Positions 39,644 to 49,060 of a stretch of 64,000 nt of DNA are shown piece after piece. Every line of letters begins with the position of its first letter. Positions within the stretch are counted from its first letter, which is position 1. The translations under genes and the position numbers were made by a program. Source of the DNA: Rhynchopus sp. YZ270_cl-10. Taxonomy: Eukaryota; Euglenozoa; Diplonemea; Diplonemida; Diplonemidae. The stretch is taken from assembly GCA_964035575.1 (NCBI GenBank), contig OZ037844.1, forward strand, positions 620,001 through 684,000. Direction: 5' to 3'. The notes beneath the pieces were generated by a model. That model had not been told where the DNA came from. It searched no databases and worked only from the letters and a program-made list of their open reading frames with translations.

Positions 39644-41755
39644 TCACGGGGTGGGTTCGTCGCTGGCACCATGTTCAAGGAGAACCTGCACCACACCTGC
39701 ATGTTGTTTCTGCCTCGCACGCTGCAGCGCAGTGTGGCCCGCCCTCGTCCTGTGATTCACATCTACCTCAGGCAAGCCCACAAGATAGCGCACAGTCTCG
39801 TTCTGTCCACGAAATGCCGCGAGCGTCAGACATGTCTCCCCTCCGTTGTCTGCGACACAGACTCCTGCACCTGCTTCGACCAACATTTTCACCACGGCCA
39901 GTTCCCCTGAACGGCACGCCACATGCAGAGGCGACCGTCCCATCTCGTCCTTTGTCTCGATGTCTGCCCCTGCATCAATGAGCACATGAACTATACCTGA
40001 GTGCTTATGTGACACTGCTTTGTGCAGTGAAGTGGAGCCCCTGTTATTTGACTGATTCACATCCACCTCAGGCATGCACAGAAGAGTACGCACAGTCTCG
40101 GTCTGTCCATTCCATGCCGCCAGGGTAAGACACGTGTCTCCAATGTTGTCTGAGGCACTCACATCCGCACCTGCTTTGAGCAAGATCTTCACAGTGTCGA
40201 GAGACCCATCCTTGCTGGCTCTGAGCAGAGGCGAATACCCCTCTTCCCCCTTTGCCTCGATGTCTGCACCTGCATCAATGAGCACCTTCGCCACATCGGG
40301 GTGATCTTCTTGACCTGCCCAGTGCAACGCAGTGAAGTCATCATCTGCGTGATTCACGTCCACCTCAGGCAAGTCCACTAGATAGCGCACAGTCTCGGTG
40401 TGTCCAAAATACGCCTCTAGGGTAAGACAGGTATGTCCTTCAATGTCTCTGGCACTCACGTCCGCACCTGCTTTGAGCAACATCATGACAGTGTCTGCTG
40501 CTCCTTCGTTTACTGCAAAGAGCAGAGGCGAAAATCCCTCCTCGTCCTTTGTCTCGATGTCTGCACCTGCATCAATGAGCACCTGACACACTGCAGGGTC
40601 CGCCCACATGGCTGGGCAAGGTCGGTCTTCTTCTTCCTCCTGCCCGTGTGGGACAAACGCAACGTTGCTGCAGACTGACTTCCAATGCTGCAAGAGGACC
40701 TCCGTGCGCGCAGTGTGGTCTGCGTGGACGCACTCACTCAGCAGCATCCCAAAGCCCATCTGCGTTGTCTCAACATACGGAAGAAGCAGTGCGAGGCATT
40801 CATCGTGGTTCCCTCTGCATGCCTCGTGCACAGCATCGAAGGACACCGTTTTGCTGTCTGTGTCTGGGCTGAGCTTCTCAAGTACCGCCCTCACGGCAGT
40901 CGTGTCGCCGTTCCTGTCAGCCACCGAGGCGAAGTGGAGCACGTCCTCTGCCCCTGCAAGCATCGCACGCAGCACAAGAGCTGCCTCCTCATCAACAGGC
41001 TTGCCCACAGCACCGCCAGAAAGAAGTGCCTTCACACAGGCAAGGTGATGCCCAGCAACAGCAGCATCCAGCGCAGTCATCCCATCAACACAGTGTTCAC
41101 AGTCTGCACCCTTCGCAACAAGAAACTGCACCACATCCGCATCGCCACGGCACGCTGCAATGTACAGCGGACGTGCACAGCTCGCGTCATTCTCACTGTG
41201 CACCTCCAGCCCTGCCCCAGACGCGACGAGCAGCTCTGCACTCGCAAGATCCCCAAGGTGTGCAGCCACACACAACGGCTTGATGCGCCTCCCATTCAGG
41301 TCCAACTTGTGTTCCTTCAGCAGCATCGCAAGCACCTCCACTCGCTTCAGGTGCAGACAGGTCAGCAGGAGCTCGTCCACATCGACTTCCAAGCAGACAC
41401 GGGTGTTGTCCGAGCATGACTTCCAATGCTGCAAGAGGACCTCAGTGCACGCAGTGTGGTCTGCGTGGATGCACTCACTCAGCAGCATCCCGAAGCCGTT
41501 CGTTCGGTCAACGTAGTGGGGAAGAAGCCGTGCGAGGTCTTTATCGTGGTTCCCTCTGCATGCCTCGTGCACAGCATCGAAGGCAACCGTTTTGCTGTCT
41601 GTGTCTGGGCTGAGCTTCTCAAGTCCCACCCGCACGGCAGTCGCGTCGCGGTTCCTGGCAGCCTCCACCAAGACCACCAAGACCGAGTCTGCAGAAAGCT
41701 TTCTTCTCTTTGGTGCCTTCTCGTCAGGTGTGCTGTCTGCGTGTCGCTTCGACAT
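39644..41755 (-). CDS. ANK-10: long-type ankyrin protein with duplicated head
   Basis: 703 aa, ATG at 41755, class I leader. The first head has KRRKL and a 9-bp tandem duplication (DSVLVVLVEAARN). The long-type block follows. The second head is modified at its start (VLHFASVADRNGD instead of VLHFALVEAARNGD). Nine repeats in three trios, end LLEHGASDEPTP with stop inside CCGTGAGTGGC. The first trio resembles ANK-7 and the last resembles ANK-9. Uninterrupted. Last gene of cluster 2; family homology upstream ends near 41838. Confidence 0.9.
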   Translation of the reverse strand: MSKRHADSTPDEKAPKRRKLSADSVLVVLVEAARNRDATAVRVGLEKLSPDTDSKTVAFDAVHEACRGNHDKDLARLLPHYVDRTNGFGMLLSECIHADHTACTEVLLQHWKSCSDNTRVCLEVDVDELLLTCLHLKRVEVLAMLLKEHKLDLNGRRIKPLCVAAHLGDLASAELLVASGAGLEVHSENDASCARPLYIAACRGDADVVQFLVAKGADCEHCVDGMTALDAAVAGHHLACVKALLSGGAVGKPVDEEAALVLRAMLAGAEDVLHFASVADRNGDTTAVRAVLEKLSPDTDSKTVSFDAVHEACRGNHDECLALLLPYVETTQMGFGMLLSECVHADHTARTEVLLQHWKSVCSNVAFVPHGQEEEEDRPCPAMWADPAVCQVLIDAGADIETKDEEGFSPLLFAVNEGAADTVMMLLKAGADVSARDIEGHTCLTLEAYFGHTETVRYLVDLPEVDVNHADDDFTALHWAGQEDHPDVAKVLIDAGADIEAKGEEGYSPLLRASKDGSLDTVKILLKAGADVSASDNIGDTCLTLAAWNGQTETVRTLLCMPEVDVNQSNNRGSTSLHKAVSHKHSGIVHVLIDAGADIETKDEMGRSPLHVACRSGELAVVKMLVEAGAGVCVADNGGETCLTLAAFRGQNETVRYLVGLPEVDVNHRTRAGHTALQRARQKQHAGVVQVLLEHGASDEPTP

Positions 41756-43090
41756 GGTTTGTGAAGATGTTGATATTCAATGTTGTGTCTTTTATGCTGT
41801 TTCTGTTTGCGGAGGTTGTGAGGTGAGTGGTGGGTGTCTCACCTCGAATATGCAGAGTGAGCCCCACATACCAGGATGCGGGCCCATTCACCAGGTTCTG
41901 TCAACAGGGGAAACGTGTGAATCACCCCCTTTCAGCCACACCACAAAACGAATACACGCACTGTCTACGAGCGTTCCCTATCTATGAAACTTGTTGGGAA
42001 GTAAAAAAGGGTGTTTTTTTTTTTTTGTTTTTTTTCTGCAGCTTTTTTTGATTGATATTCGCTTGATGGTTCCCCCTTTTTTTGCCTTTTACTTTGGTTT
42101 TTGTTCAATGCCTTTGATTTGGGCACAGGGTATTAGCTTGGTACTCAGAATTAGGTTCAAAAACCTAATTCTGAAATTTTTCGGGGGAAAAAAAAAAATA
42201 TAGATTTGGATTTCGGGGGGGGGGGGGGGGGGGAAATATGGGGGAAAGAACCGTGGTTGAACCACGGGAGTACGCAGTACCCTTGGGAACTGGGTTGCTG
42301 ACCGCACCATCCAGGCTGTACCTTAAAATTTTTTTGCCTGCGGCGCCATTTTTCCTTTTTTGCTCCGCAAAAAAGGGTTCGTTGAGCTCCATTTGACGGA
42401 CGGAGCTTGAACCCAACTATGAGTGAGAAAAAAGATGTGGCGAAAAGAATAAAAGTAGCGTACCGTGCGCCTGCGGCGCAAGCTTTCACACCCTTCCCAT
42501 GACATTGTTTGCCTATAAAATAGTGCAATTTTAAAGCGCGATTTTAGAAATGTTGCATGCCGTGGCTTCGCCAGGAACCTTTGGGTGCCATGGCCACCGT
42601 TTCTTGTAAATGTATTGAGGTTACCGACAATAAGGCTGACACCCACTACGGATTGCGGATCACCAGTGGCTGAAAGCTACCAAGGTTGCACAGAGGAGGG
42701 GAGGCTTTTCCGCAGGGTTGGGGTGGTGTAGGTTTGCCGTGGTCACAAAATACCGAGAAAATTTTTCGCTTCGTTTCCCCCACAGAAAAAAATGACTGCC
42801 TCACACAAAACCACCTTTTTGGTGGGGGCTAGGGGGGCTATATAATACCCTGCTATAACCCCACCAAAAAAAAAAATTTCAAAAAACCTAATTCTGGAAA
42901 AAATCCAAAATCCAAGCTTATACCCTGTTTGGGCAATGACAAAAAAAAAAAAAAAAAAAACAGAAAAAACTGGGTAACTATGTACCCCGACGTACACACA
43001 CTCAAATTAGGTTAGGGCGGCTGATGGGGGAAAAGCGCCCCCCTCTCTCGCTTGACACGAACCCTTCTTCTCTTCTCTGCTTATCACTTC
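41756..43090. other. Non-coding region between ANK-10 and the helicase
   Basis: 1.3 kb. 41756-41838 is the ANK-10 class I leader and the usual start of the spacer, then homology to the family stops. The rest has a long T run near 42017, a G run of about 19 near 42216, the second copy of the dispersed repeat (42319-42850) and A runs at 42938-42960. Flanks of the G run are purine-rich. No gene seen. Confidence 0.65.
42319..42850 (+). repeat. Dispersed repeat, copy 2
   Basis: Blocks at 42319-42380 (TTTTTTGCCTGCGGCGCCAT and TTTTTTGCTCCGCAAAAAA) and 42790-42850 (AATGACTGCCTCACAC then GGTGGG...GGCTATATAA) match 21731-21980 in the same order with about 300 bp more between them. A TACCGTGCGCCTGCGGCGC string lies between the blocks at 42460. 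Confidence 0.5.
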
Positions 43091-45147
43091 TCACTTCTTC
43101 TTGACAATCCTTCTCTTGACGACAACCTTCTTCTTCGGTGCAGCCTTCACCCGCTTCGCTGCTGGCGCGCTGTCTGCGGATGTGTCCTGCTCCGCTGCCT
43201 TTCGCTTCCTTGCTGGCTGCTCTGCATCTCCCACCGTCGCCTCCCCTTTCAGAACGCTCTCTCCCTGCGGAAGTGACGCTAACAATGCCTCTGCCATTTC
43301 CTGTTGTGGTGTTCACAATTTTACTTCAAAAAGCATCATAGTACGAAGCGGGGCAGGGCTGCCTTGATAGAAAAAAAGACCCATATTAAGCGGAGGTTTG
43401 ACAGTTTTGTTTTTTTTTTGTTTTTATGTTTATTCTGTTTTGTATTTTCACTGTAGTAACTTTATTAGCGGAGGGGGTGTCAGAAACACCATATTTTTTG
43501 TGTTATTTATGAGGGTTTTTTTTGACATACCTGCCCGATCCCGAGAATCGCAAATTTGTCTTGCAAGCGCACCGATGATGTCTCATCTTCAGCGATCGCG
43601 ACGCACGCTGCCTCAATTGCCAGCGCACGCAGCTCATCCACCCCTGCAAGCAGGTTGGCCACCAACGGCGCCGCGTTGAAGATGCCTGCAGGGATCTTAT
43701 ACTCTTCGCTGTTAAACTCGGAGACGATTTCGTCGATGAAAGGGCCAAGCGCTTCTTTGCTCTCCCATGGAAGGAGCAGGACTGACGTTCCTATGCACCC
43801 CATCCTTCCTGTACGACCAATGCGATGGGTGTACACACGAGAGTCGTTTGGCGGCTGAAAGTGAAGAACGTAGTCCACCTCACGGACGTCAATTCCAAAG
43901 GCACATTCGTCTGTGCTGAGGAGAATGCCGTTCTCGTCGTTTAAGAAGGCGTTGAAGCGTTTGCTTCTCTGGACTTCCGAGACGCCAGCATGCAGGCAAT
44001 GTGTGTTGACCTGCCACAGCACCCCATAATCGTTCGACCGACTCACCTCTCTCAAGATTGCCGCAATGTATTCAAGCGTTTCGGAGTTGTTGAAAAAGAT
44101 GAAGTGCTTCTTTTTTGGGTGTTTGTTCAGCAAATAGATCAGCGCGGTTAACGCCTGGCTTGACGGGGCGTACAAATGGGTGTTCCGCAGATTAATCAGC
44201 GTCGTAGACTTATCCTCAATTTTGTAGATCTTTCCTTTGTGGATGGAAGGGTCCTGCACGACATCCCCGCTGTCTTCTTGAACGATGATTGCGTCGGTTT
44301 GCGCATCACGCTCAACAGGAACGATGCTCTCTGCTACTATCGCTTTCGGGGGAAGGGTGGAACGTAGACCACGCTCGGAAATGAATTTCTTGACCGAGCT
44401 GGTGGATTGCACTGTTGCACCGAAAAGGCCAAAGGTAAGCGGCACGGTGCGGCCTTCATCAATAAGCTCCAAGACCTTTTGGACGGTTGAATACGATTTG
44501 TCAAGCACCACATCTGCCTCGTCGATGACGATCGTAGCATTGTCCGCAAACCGGATAGCCCGTTTGTTCCGCTTGCAGTACCGCAACACCTCCAAAACGC
44601 TCTGCGGGGTTGCCACCACAATCGTCCCACCACCCTTCGGAATTTTGTCGAACTTCTTCATTTCTTTGTCGGGCGACGTGTTTGTATCACCCCAGGTCAC
44701 AATCTTCACATTGTGCGCCGCAGAGTTGACCAACTGCCTGCAAATAATAAAGGTCTGCCTCGACAGCGTTCTCGAAGGTGACAGCACCAAGGTGGCAATG
44801 TCTTTGGTTCTGACAGGGAGGCCGGTTTTGGCGACGGAGACCTCACTGTCGTGCATGATACGGTGCAGGACAGGGAGGAGAAAGGACAGTGTTTTGCCGC
44901 TTCCGGTTGAGGCCTCGACAATGACGGAGGTACCTGCCCGGCTGAAGAGGGGTACTGCCATCCGCTGGATGTTCGTGGCATGAGAGAAGAACAGCACCGA
45001 CCGCAGTGTCTTCAGCATGCAGGGGTGCAGCTTCGGGCGCATGCTCTCCCACACCTCGGTCAGCACAGCGTCGTCTGCGCTCTTCTCGATGGGCTCGGTT
45101 CTGCGTGCAACGCGAAGCACGTTGACATCTCCCCGAGACGCTTCCAT
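43091..45147 (-). CDS. DEAD-box ATP-dependent RNA helicase, 2 exons
   Basis: Exon 1 45147-43531 and exon 2 43300-43091 (about 608 aa). The 230-nt intron has donor GTATGT and acceptor CCACAACAG, phase 0, joining ILGIGQ to EMAEALLASL. Motifs, numbered from ATG 45147: Walker A ASTGSGKT (79-86), Ia SPSRTLSRQ, TPQS (180-183), motif II DEAD (209-212), motif III GAT instead of SAT (243-245), FFNNSE (motif IV), STDECAFGID (motif V) and HRIGRTGR (441-448). A clear Q motif is not seen, although a Gln lies in NIQRMAVPLF. The tail is alanine- and lysine-rich with KRKAAEQ and a terminal run of basic residues, suitable for RNA binding or nuclear/nucleolar targeting. Subfamily not assigned; probably an RNA-remodelling factor in ribosome biogenesis or another RNA process. 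Confidence 0.88.
43301..43530 (-). other. Intron of the helicase gene
   Basis: 230 nt, GTATGT donor, AACACCACAACAG acceptor, phase 0. Without splicing the frame ends seven codons after the donor, and the basic tail exon would be orphaned. Confidence 0.75.
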
Positions 45148-46106
45148 TTTCCCCCAGAGAGGTGTGTATATTGCTGAAAGGGAGGAAAAAAGGTTGGGGA
45201 AGATGATGAAGATATTTGGTGTGGCCGAGGACGACCCCAAAATAGCAGGAAATAGCACAAAAAAAATAGCACCCCCTTTTCAGCCAATTTTCAGTCGAAA
45301 GATAGAGTTTTGTCAATCAGCGTCGTGCTTGGGGAAGATAAAAAAAAAATGGTAGCTTCCCCACCCCCCAACTGGACAACCCTGCGGCCAACAAAAGGAT
45401 AAAGAAAACCACGAAAAGGGGGTTTGGGGGGAAGTTTAATTCTTGAACGTCATCTAAGAGGAGAAGGAGAAAAGTTTTTGGGAGAGAGAAGCAGTGCTTT
45501 TTTGTATTTCGTTCTGCAGCATTAGGGGGAGGGGAGGGGGAGGGCAAGGGGTGTAGGGTGCGAAGGGTTGCCAGAGTGGTTTCTCGTATCATTTTTTTGA
45601 TAAATTGTTAGAGTAGTGTGTAGTTGCCTCGGGTTGTGTGTTGCCACAGTTTGTGCAATCTCCACTGTCATTTTTTTCCTGTCGCAGGAAACACAAAAAG
45701 AAAGCTTTTGCAAAGAGGACTCTGTGCACACAATCTTAGAGTGGTTTGTTTTTCGACGAATCAAAATCTGTGTTGCGCACATCATAAAATTGAGAAAAGT
45801 TTGGCATTCCCATCTGATTATGACTCATGTTTATCGGTGTTTGCCAGCCGTTTCTTTCTACTGAATTTGACCCATCTTTAAATGAAAAAACAGCTGATAA
45901 ACATGCATTGTAACCCTAATCCCGCACCCATAGAAAGGGGAAAGCAAAACGCAGGGTAAGTGGAGCGCTAAAAAAAGGCGTCCTTTTTTTGTTTTATTTT
46001 TTTTTTTCTAAAAAAATTTACACAGAAGAAAAAAACGCGACGCAAAAAAAGCAGGGGTACCCCCTTCTCAAAAGAGGAGACAAATAATGGTACACATAAC
46101 ACACAC

Positions 46107-46531
46107 GGTGGGACTCTTTCTGGAAAAGGGCAACTATATTCCGGAGTTCCAAAAAGGGGGAGAGTATCAACTCCCCCTTTAGTGAAAGGGGGGAGTCGGG
46201 ACTCCCTCTCGTGGGACCTTGAGCGGGTTGAGGATAGGCGCGGTCAGCAGGAGCGCAGCCTTCCTCACTACTCGGGTTAGAGGCGGGCCTCCGGCTCGCC
46301 TCTGCCACCACGGAGTATCCCGTCCGCGTGTTCCTCTGGTGCCGCCGCCTCCCCGACGGAAGCGCTATAACCCATGTTGCGCTCAGGTACGTTGCGCAAT
46401 TGCCGTAGCTCTGGCAGCCCTGTTGTCCTCATTCGGGTACCGGGGAGTGGGAGCAGTGTCCACGACTTCGTCACCCCTTCTCCCTCTCGTGGGACCTCTT
46501 TTTAAGTTGCCCTTTGCCAAAAAGAGTCCAC
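46107..46531. mobile_element. Possible 425-bp TIR-bounded block
   Basis: GGTGGGACTCTTTCTGGAAA followed by AGGGCAACT at the left end matches, inverted and with about five differences, AAGTTGCCCTTTGCCAAAAA followed by GAGTCCACC at the right end. The interior is GC-richer than its surroundings, with a direct repeat CCCTCTCGTGGGACCT at 46203 and 46482. No target duplication recognised and no transposase. Confidence 0.35.
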
Positions 46532-46609
46532 CATGCAGTGGTCCTGTAACGACATTACGCAATTGCGACGTCAAATACGAGCAGGGGGGGGGGTTAGGGG
46601 GTTCCACCA

Positions 46610-46947
46610 CACGACGGTGAAGTCAATGACATGACATGTGCTTTTACATGTAAAATGACATGTGAAAATAAGTGACATGTGCCACATGTCATTTTACATG
46701 TCAAATGACATGTGAGCACATGTAAAATGACATGTGGTACATGTCATTTTACATGTACGGTAACAGAAACTGATACTTTTTACGGTCAGTACGTTACCGT
46801 ACATGTCATGTTACATGTGGCACATGTCATTTTAACATGTAAAATGACATGTGCACCTGTAAAAGTGACATGGTAACGCATGTCAAAAAAGTGACATGTA
46901 AAGCACATGTCAAAAGCACATGTCATGTCATTGACTTCACCGTCGTG
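46610..46947. mobile_element. 338-bp foldback element (CACGACGGTGAA family)
   Basis: Perfect terminal inverted repeats of 36 bp, beginning CACGACGGTGAAGTCAATGA. CA flanks both ends, against TA for the 19815 copy. The interior consists of many copies of palindromic words around ACATGT (ACATGTCATTTTACATGT and variants), so it can form several alternative hairpins. The first 12 terminal bases are identical to the 140-bp element at 19815 but the interiors are unrelated. Non-autonomous. Confidence 0.7.
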
Positions 46948-46957
46948 CAAGGGCGTT

Positions 46958-48148
46958 TTGCTGTCCAAAACCCATTTTTTTGAAATTTCGGTGAAGAAAC
47001 CCACTAAAATGGGCGTGCCTGGCCGCAAATCGCCCTGGTGATCACCCATATATCCCAATAAACCACCTGAAGACCTCAACAGAGCATTTCTTGTCCCAAA
47101 AAAATCGATTTTTTGTGAAAAAAAGCCCCAAAACTGCGTCACGTTTGCGTAACGCTTGGTGGCCAAAATTTAACACTTGCCAAGAAATTTCTCCAACCAG
47201 ACAAAACTCCTTCTAAGCACCTGAAAAACACCTCAGTCCACATCTTCTGGGGTCCCGGGGTGGAAATGTATGGTTTTTACAGCTTTTAGGGGTCCTGGGA
47301 GGGTCCCAGACGTATTCATGAGGGACGGAACCGCTTATAATGCCCGAATTTACCTCTTTTTTAGGGTGCTTTTTCACCTTAAAAATTCAAAAAAAAGTTC
47401 TCAGATAAGCACAGAAGTGTCAAAACCCCCTCGGAACTACTCGCCAGACCCCCTGCGGGGTGGAGAATCATATTTGCGATCACTTTTTGGGCTATTTTGC
47501 CCAAAATAACCTCATGTTACACTTTTGTTACACTTGTCCCAAAATAGGGTATTTTAGGCTATTTTGGGACAAGTGGGACAAAAGTGGGACACGGGATTAT
47601 TTTGGGCAAAATAGCCCAAAAAGTGATCGCAAATATGATTCTCCACCCCGCAGGGGGTCTGGCGAGTAGTTCCGAGGGGGTTTTGACACTTCTGTGCTTA
47701 TCTGAGAACTTTTTTTTGAATTTTTAAGGTGAAAAAGCACCCTAAAAAAGAGGTAAATTCGGGCATTTTAAGCGGTTCCGTCCCTCATGAATACGTCTGG
47801 GACCCTCCCAGGACCCCTAAAAGGTGCAAAAACTATACATTTCCACCCCGGGACCCCAGAAGATGTGGACTGAAGTGTTTTTCGGGTGTTTAGAAGGAGT
47901 TTTGTCTGATTGGGAAAATTTCTTGGCAAGTGTAAAATTTTGGCCCCCAAGCGTTACGCGAGCGTTACGCAGTTTTGGGGCTTTTTTTCACAAAAAATCG
48001 ATTTTTTAAAGACAAGAAATGCTCTGTGAAGGTCGTCAGGTGGTTTATTGGGATATATGGGTGATCCCCAGGGCGATTTGCGGCCAGGCACGCCCATTTT
48101 AGTGGGTTTCTTCACCGAAATTTCAAAAAAATGGGTTTTGGACAGCAA
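46958..48148. mobile_element. 1.19-kb near-perfect inverted repeat (foldback element)
   Basis: Two arms of about 590 bp meet at an 11-bp loop centred near 47553 (CCCAAAATAG ... CTATTTTGGG). The outer ends are TTGCTGTCCAAAACCC and its complement. Identity between arms is high (roughly 95 percent by eye) with small indels, for example around 47120 against 47970. No target duplication is obvious, and there is no open frame other than mirror-image ones. A transcript would fold into a long double-stranded hairpin. Confidence 0.75.
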
Positions 48149-48356
48149 GTCCTTAAGGATTTCCTTATACGTGGAACCCCCTAAGGGGGGGGGTGAACTC
48201 ATAATTACGCCCGAATTTTTTTTTCGTGTAATTTTCACCTGTTTTCGACCCCGTACCCTGTCACGTAATTCTATTACAGGACCACCGTGTAATGTGTTTG
48301 CACCGAAGGGAGGGGGGGTGCGTTCTTTTTGTTTTCTTTCATTAATTTTCTCTAAA

Positions 48357-48742
48357 CATGGATGTACAAAGTACTTGATTACTTTTTTTCACTTTTTTTG
48401 GTGTACTTCAAGTACTTGATCGATTTAAAAAAAAAAGAAAAAAATATTTTTTTCTTGCTTCAAGTACTTTTTTTCCTTCAAGTACTTTCACTTTTTTTGT
48501 ACTTGATTACTTTTTTTGTTGCATCAAGTACTTGAATTGGCAAAAAAAGTAAAAAAAATGGAAAAGTACTTGAATTTATTCAAGTACTTTTCCATTTTTT
48601 TGCCGAATCAAGTACTTGATGCAAAAAAAAAAGTAATCAAGTAAAAAAAAAAAAAAAAACGGGTCAAGTACTTGAAGTATCAAGTACTGGGATTTTTCTA
48701 CTTTTTTTTACTTTCTGGAAAAAAGTACTTTGTACATCCATG
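48357..48742. mobile_element. 386-bp palindromic MITE with 6-bp target duplication
   Basis: Terminal inverted repeats CATGGATGTACAAAGTACTT ... AAGTACTTTGTACATCCATG, flanked on each side by TCTAAA (48351-48356 and 48743-48748), a probable target-site duplication. The interior is a string of TCAAGTACTTGA palindromes separated by A or T runs, with an axis near 48575-48595 (AAGTACTTGAATTTATTCAA). It has no coding capacity. The sharp termini plus duplication argue for transposition rather than chance repeats. Confidence 0.75.
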
Positions 48743-48850
48743 TCTAAATATCCCCATTTTAAAAAAAGTACATTTCTTTTTTTTTTTTTCGTCACGTACT
48801 TTCTACATGAAATTTGCATGTGTTTTTTTTAAAAAAGAAAAGTTTCTCAA

Positions 48851-48884
48851 GATGAACCTGAGCCTCTTATGCTTCACTTTCATC
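48851..48884 (+). repeat. GATG...CATC short hairpin motif
   Basis: GATGAACCTGAGCCTCTTAT then GCTTCACTTTCATC. GATGA pairs with TCATC. Shares the AACCT.AGCCTCT core with 14784 and 24024. Confidence 0.4.
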
Positions 48885-49060
48885 ACAAAAAAAAAAATTG
48901 CAATCAAATGTTCTCTTTTACTACAATACCCTTCTTTCCCTTAAAAATGTGTAAAAAAAATCCCGCAAAAATCCCCCCAACATTTTCACCCCCTCCCTCC
49001 TCCCAACTCTTGGGGGCGGGGTACGGTGAAAAGACAAAAATACGCACATTAAAACAATTC

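Larger units (their letters stand above)
45148..49060. other. 3.9-kb gene-free region with nested foldback elements
   Basis: Left part (45148-46100): helicase upstream region, A/T runs, no gene. A weak inverted-repeat-bounded, GC-richer block lies at 46107-46531, then three strong palindromic elements at 46610-46947, 46958-48148 and 48357-48742. The remaining part to 49060 is A-rich with one short hairpin motif (48851-48884). Open frames here follow from the palindromes and have mirror images on the other strand. Confidence 0.7.

Noticed and set aside
45900-45925. Telomere-like TAACCCTAA string
   Set aside because: A single occurrence in intergenic DNA, not a repeat array.
46219-46620. Plus-strand 133-aa Arg/Pro-rich open frame in a GC-richer block
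   Set aside because: No domain, lies within a possible TIR-bounded block, and a competing frame exists on the other strand.
47270-47950. Mirror-image open frames (79 aa plus strand, 60 aa minus strand) in the foldback element
   Set aside because: They are the same sequence in the two arms of the inverted repeat and show no protein-like features.
48357-48742. Initial reading of the AAGTACTTGA repeats as a simple microsatellite
   Set aside because: Terminal inverted repeats and the flanking TCTAAA duplication show a discrete element instead.
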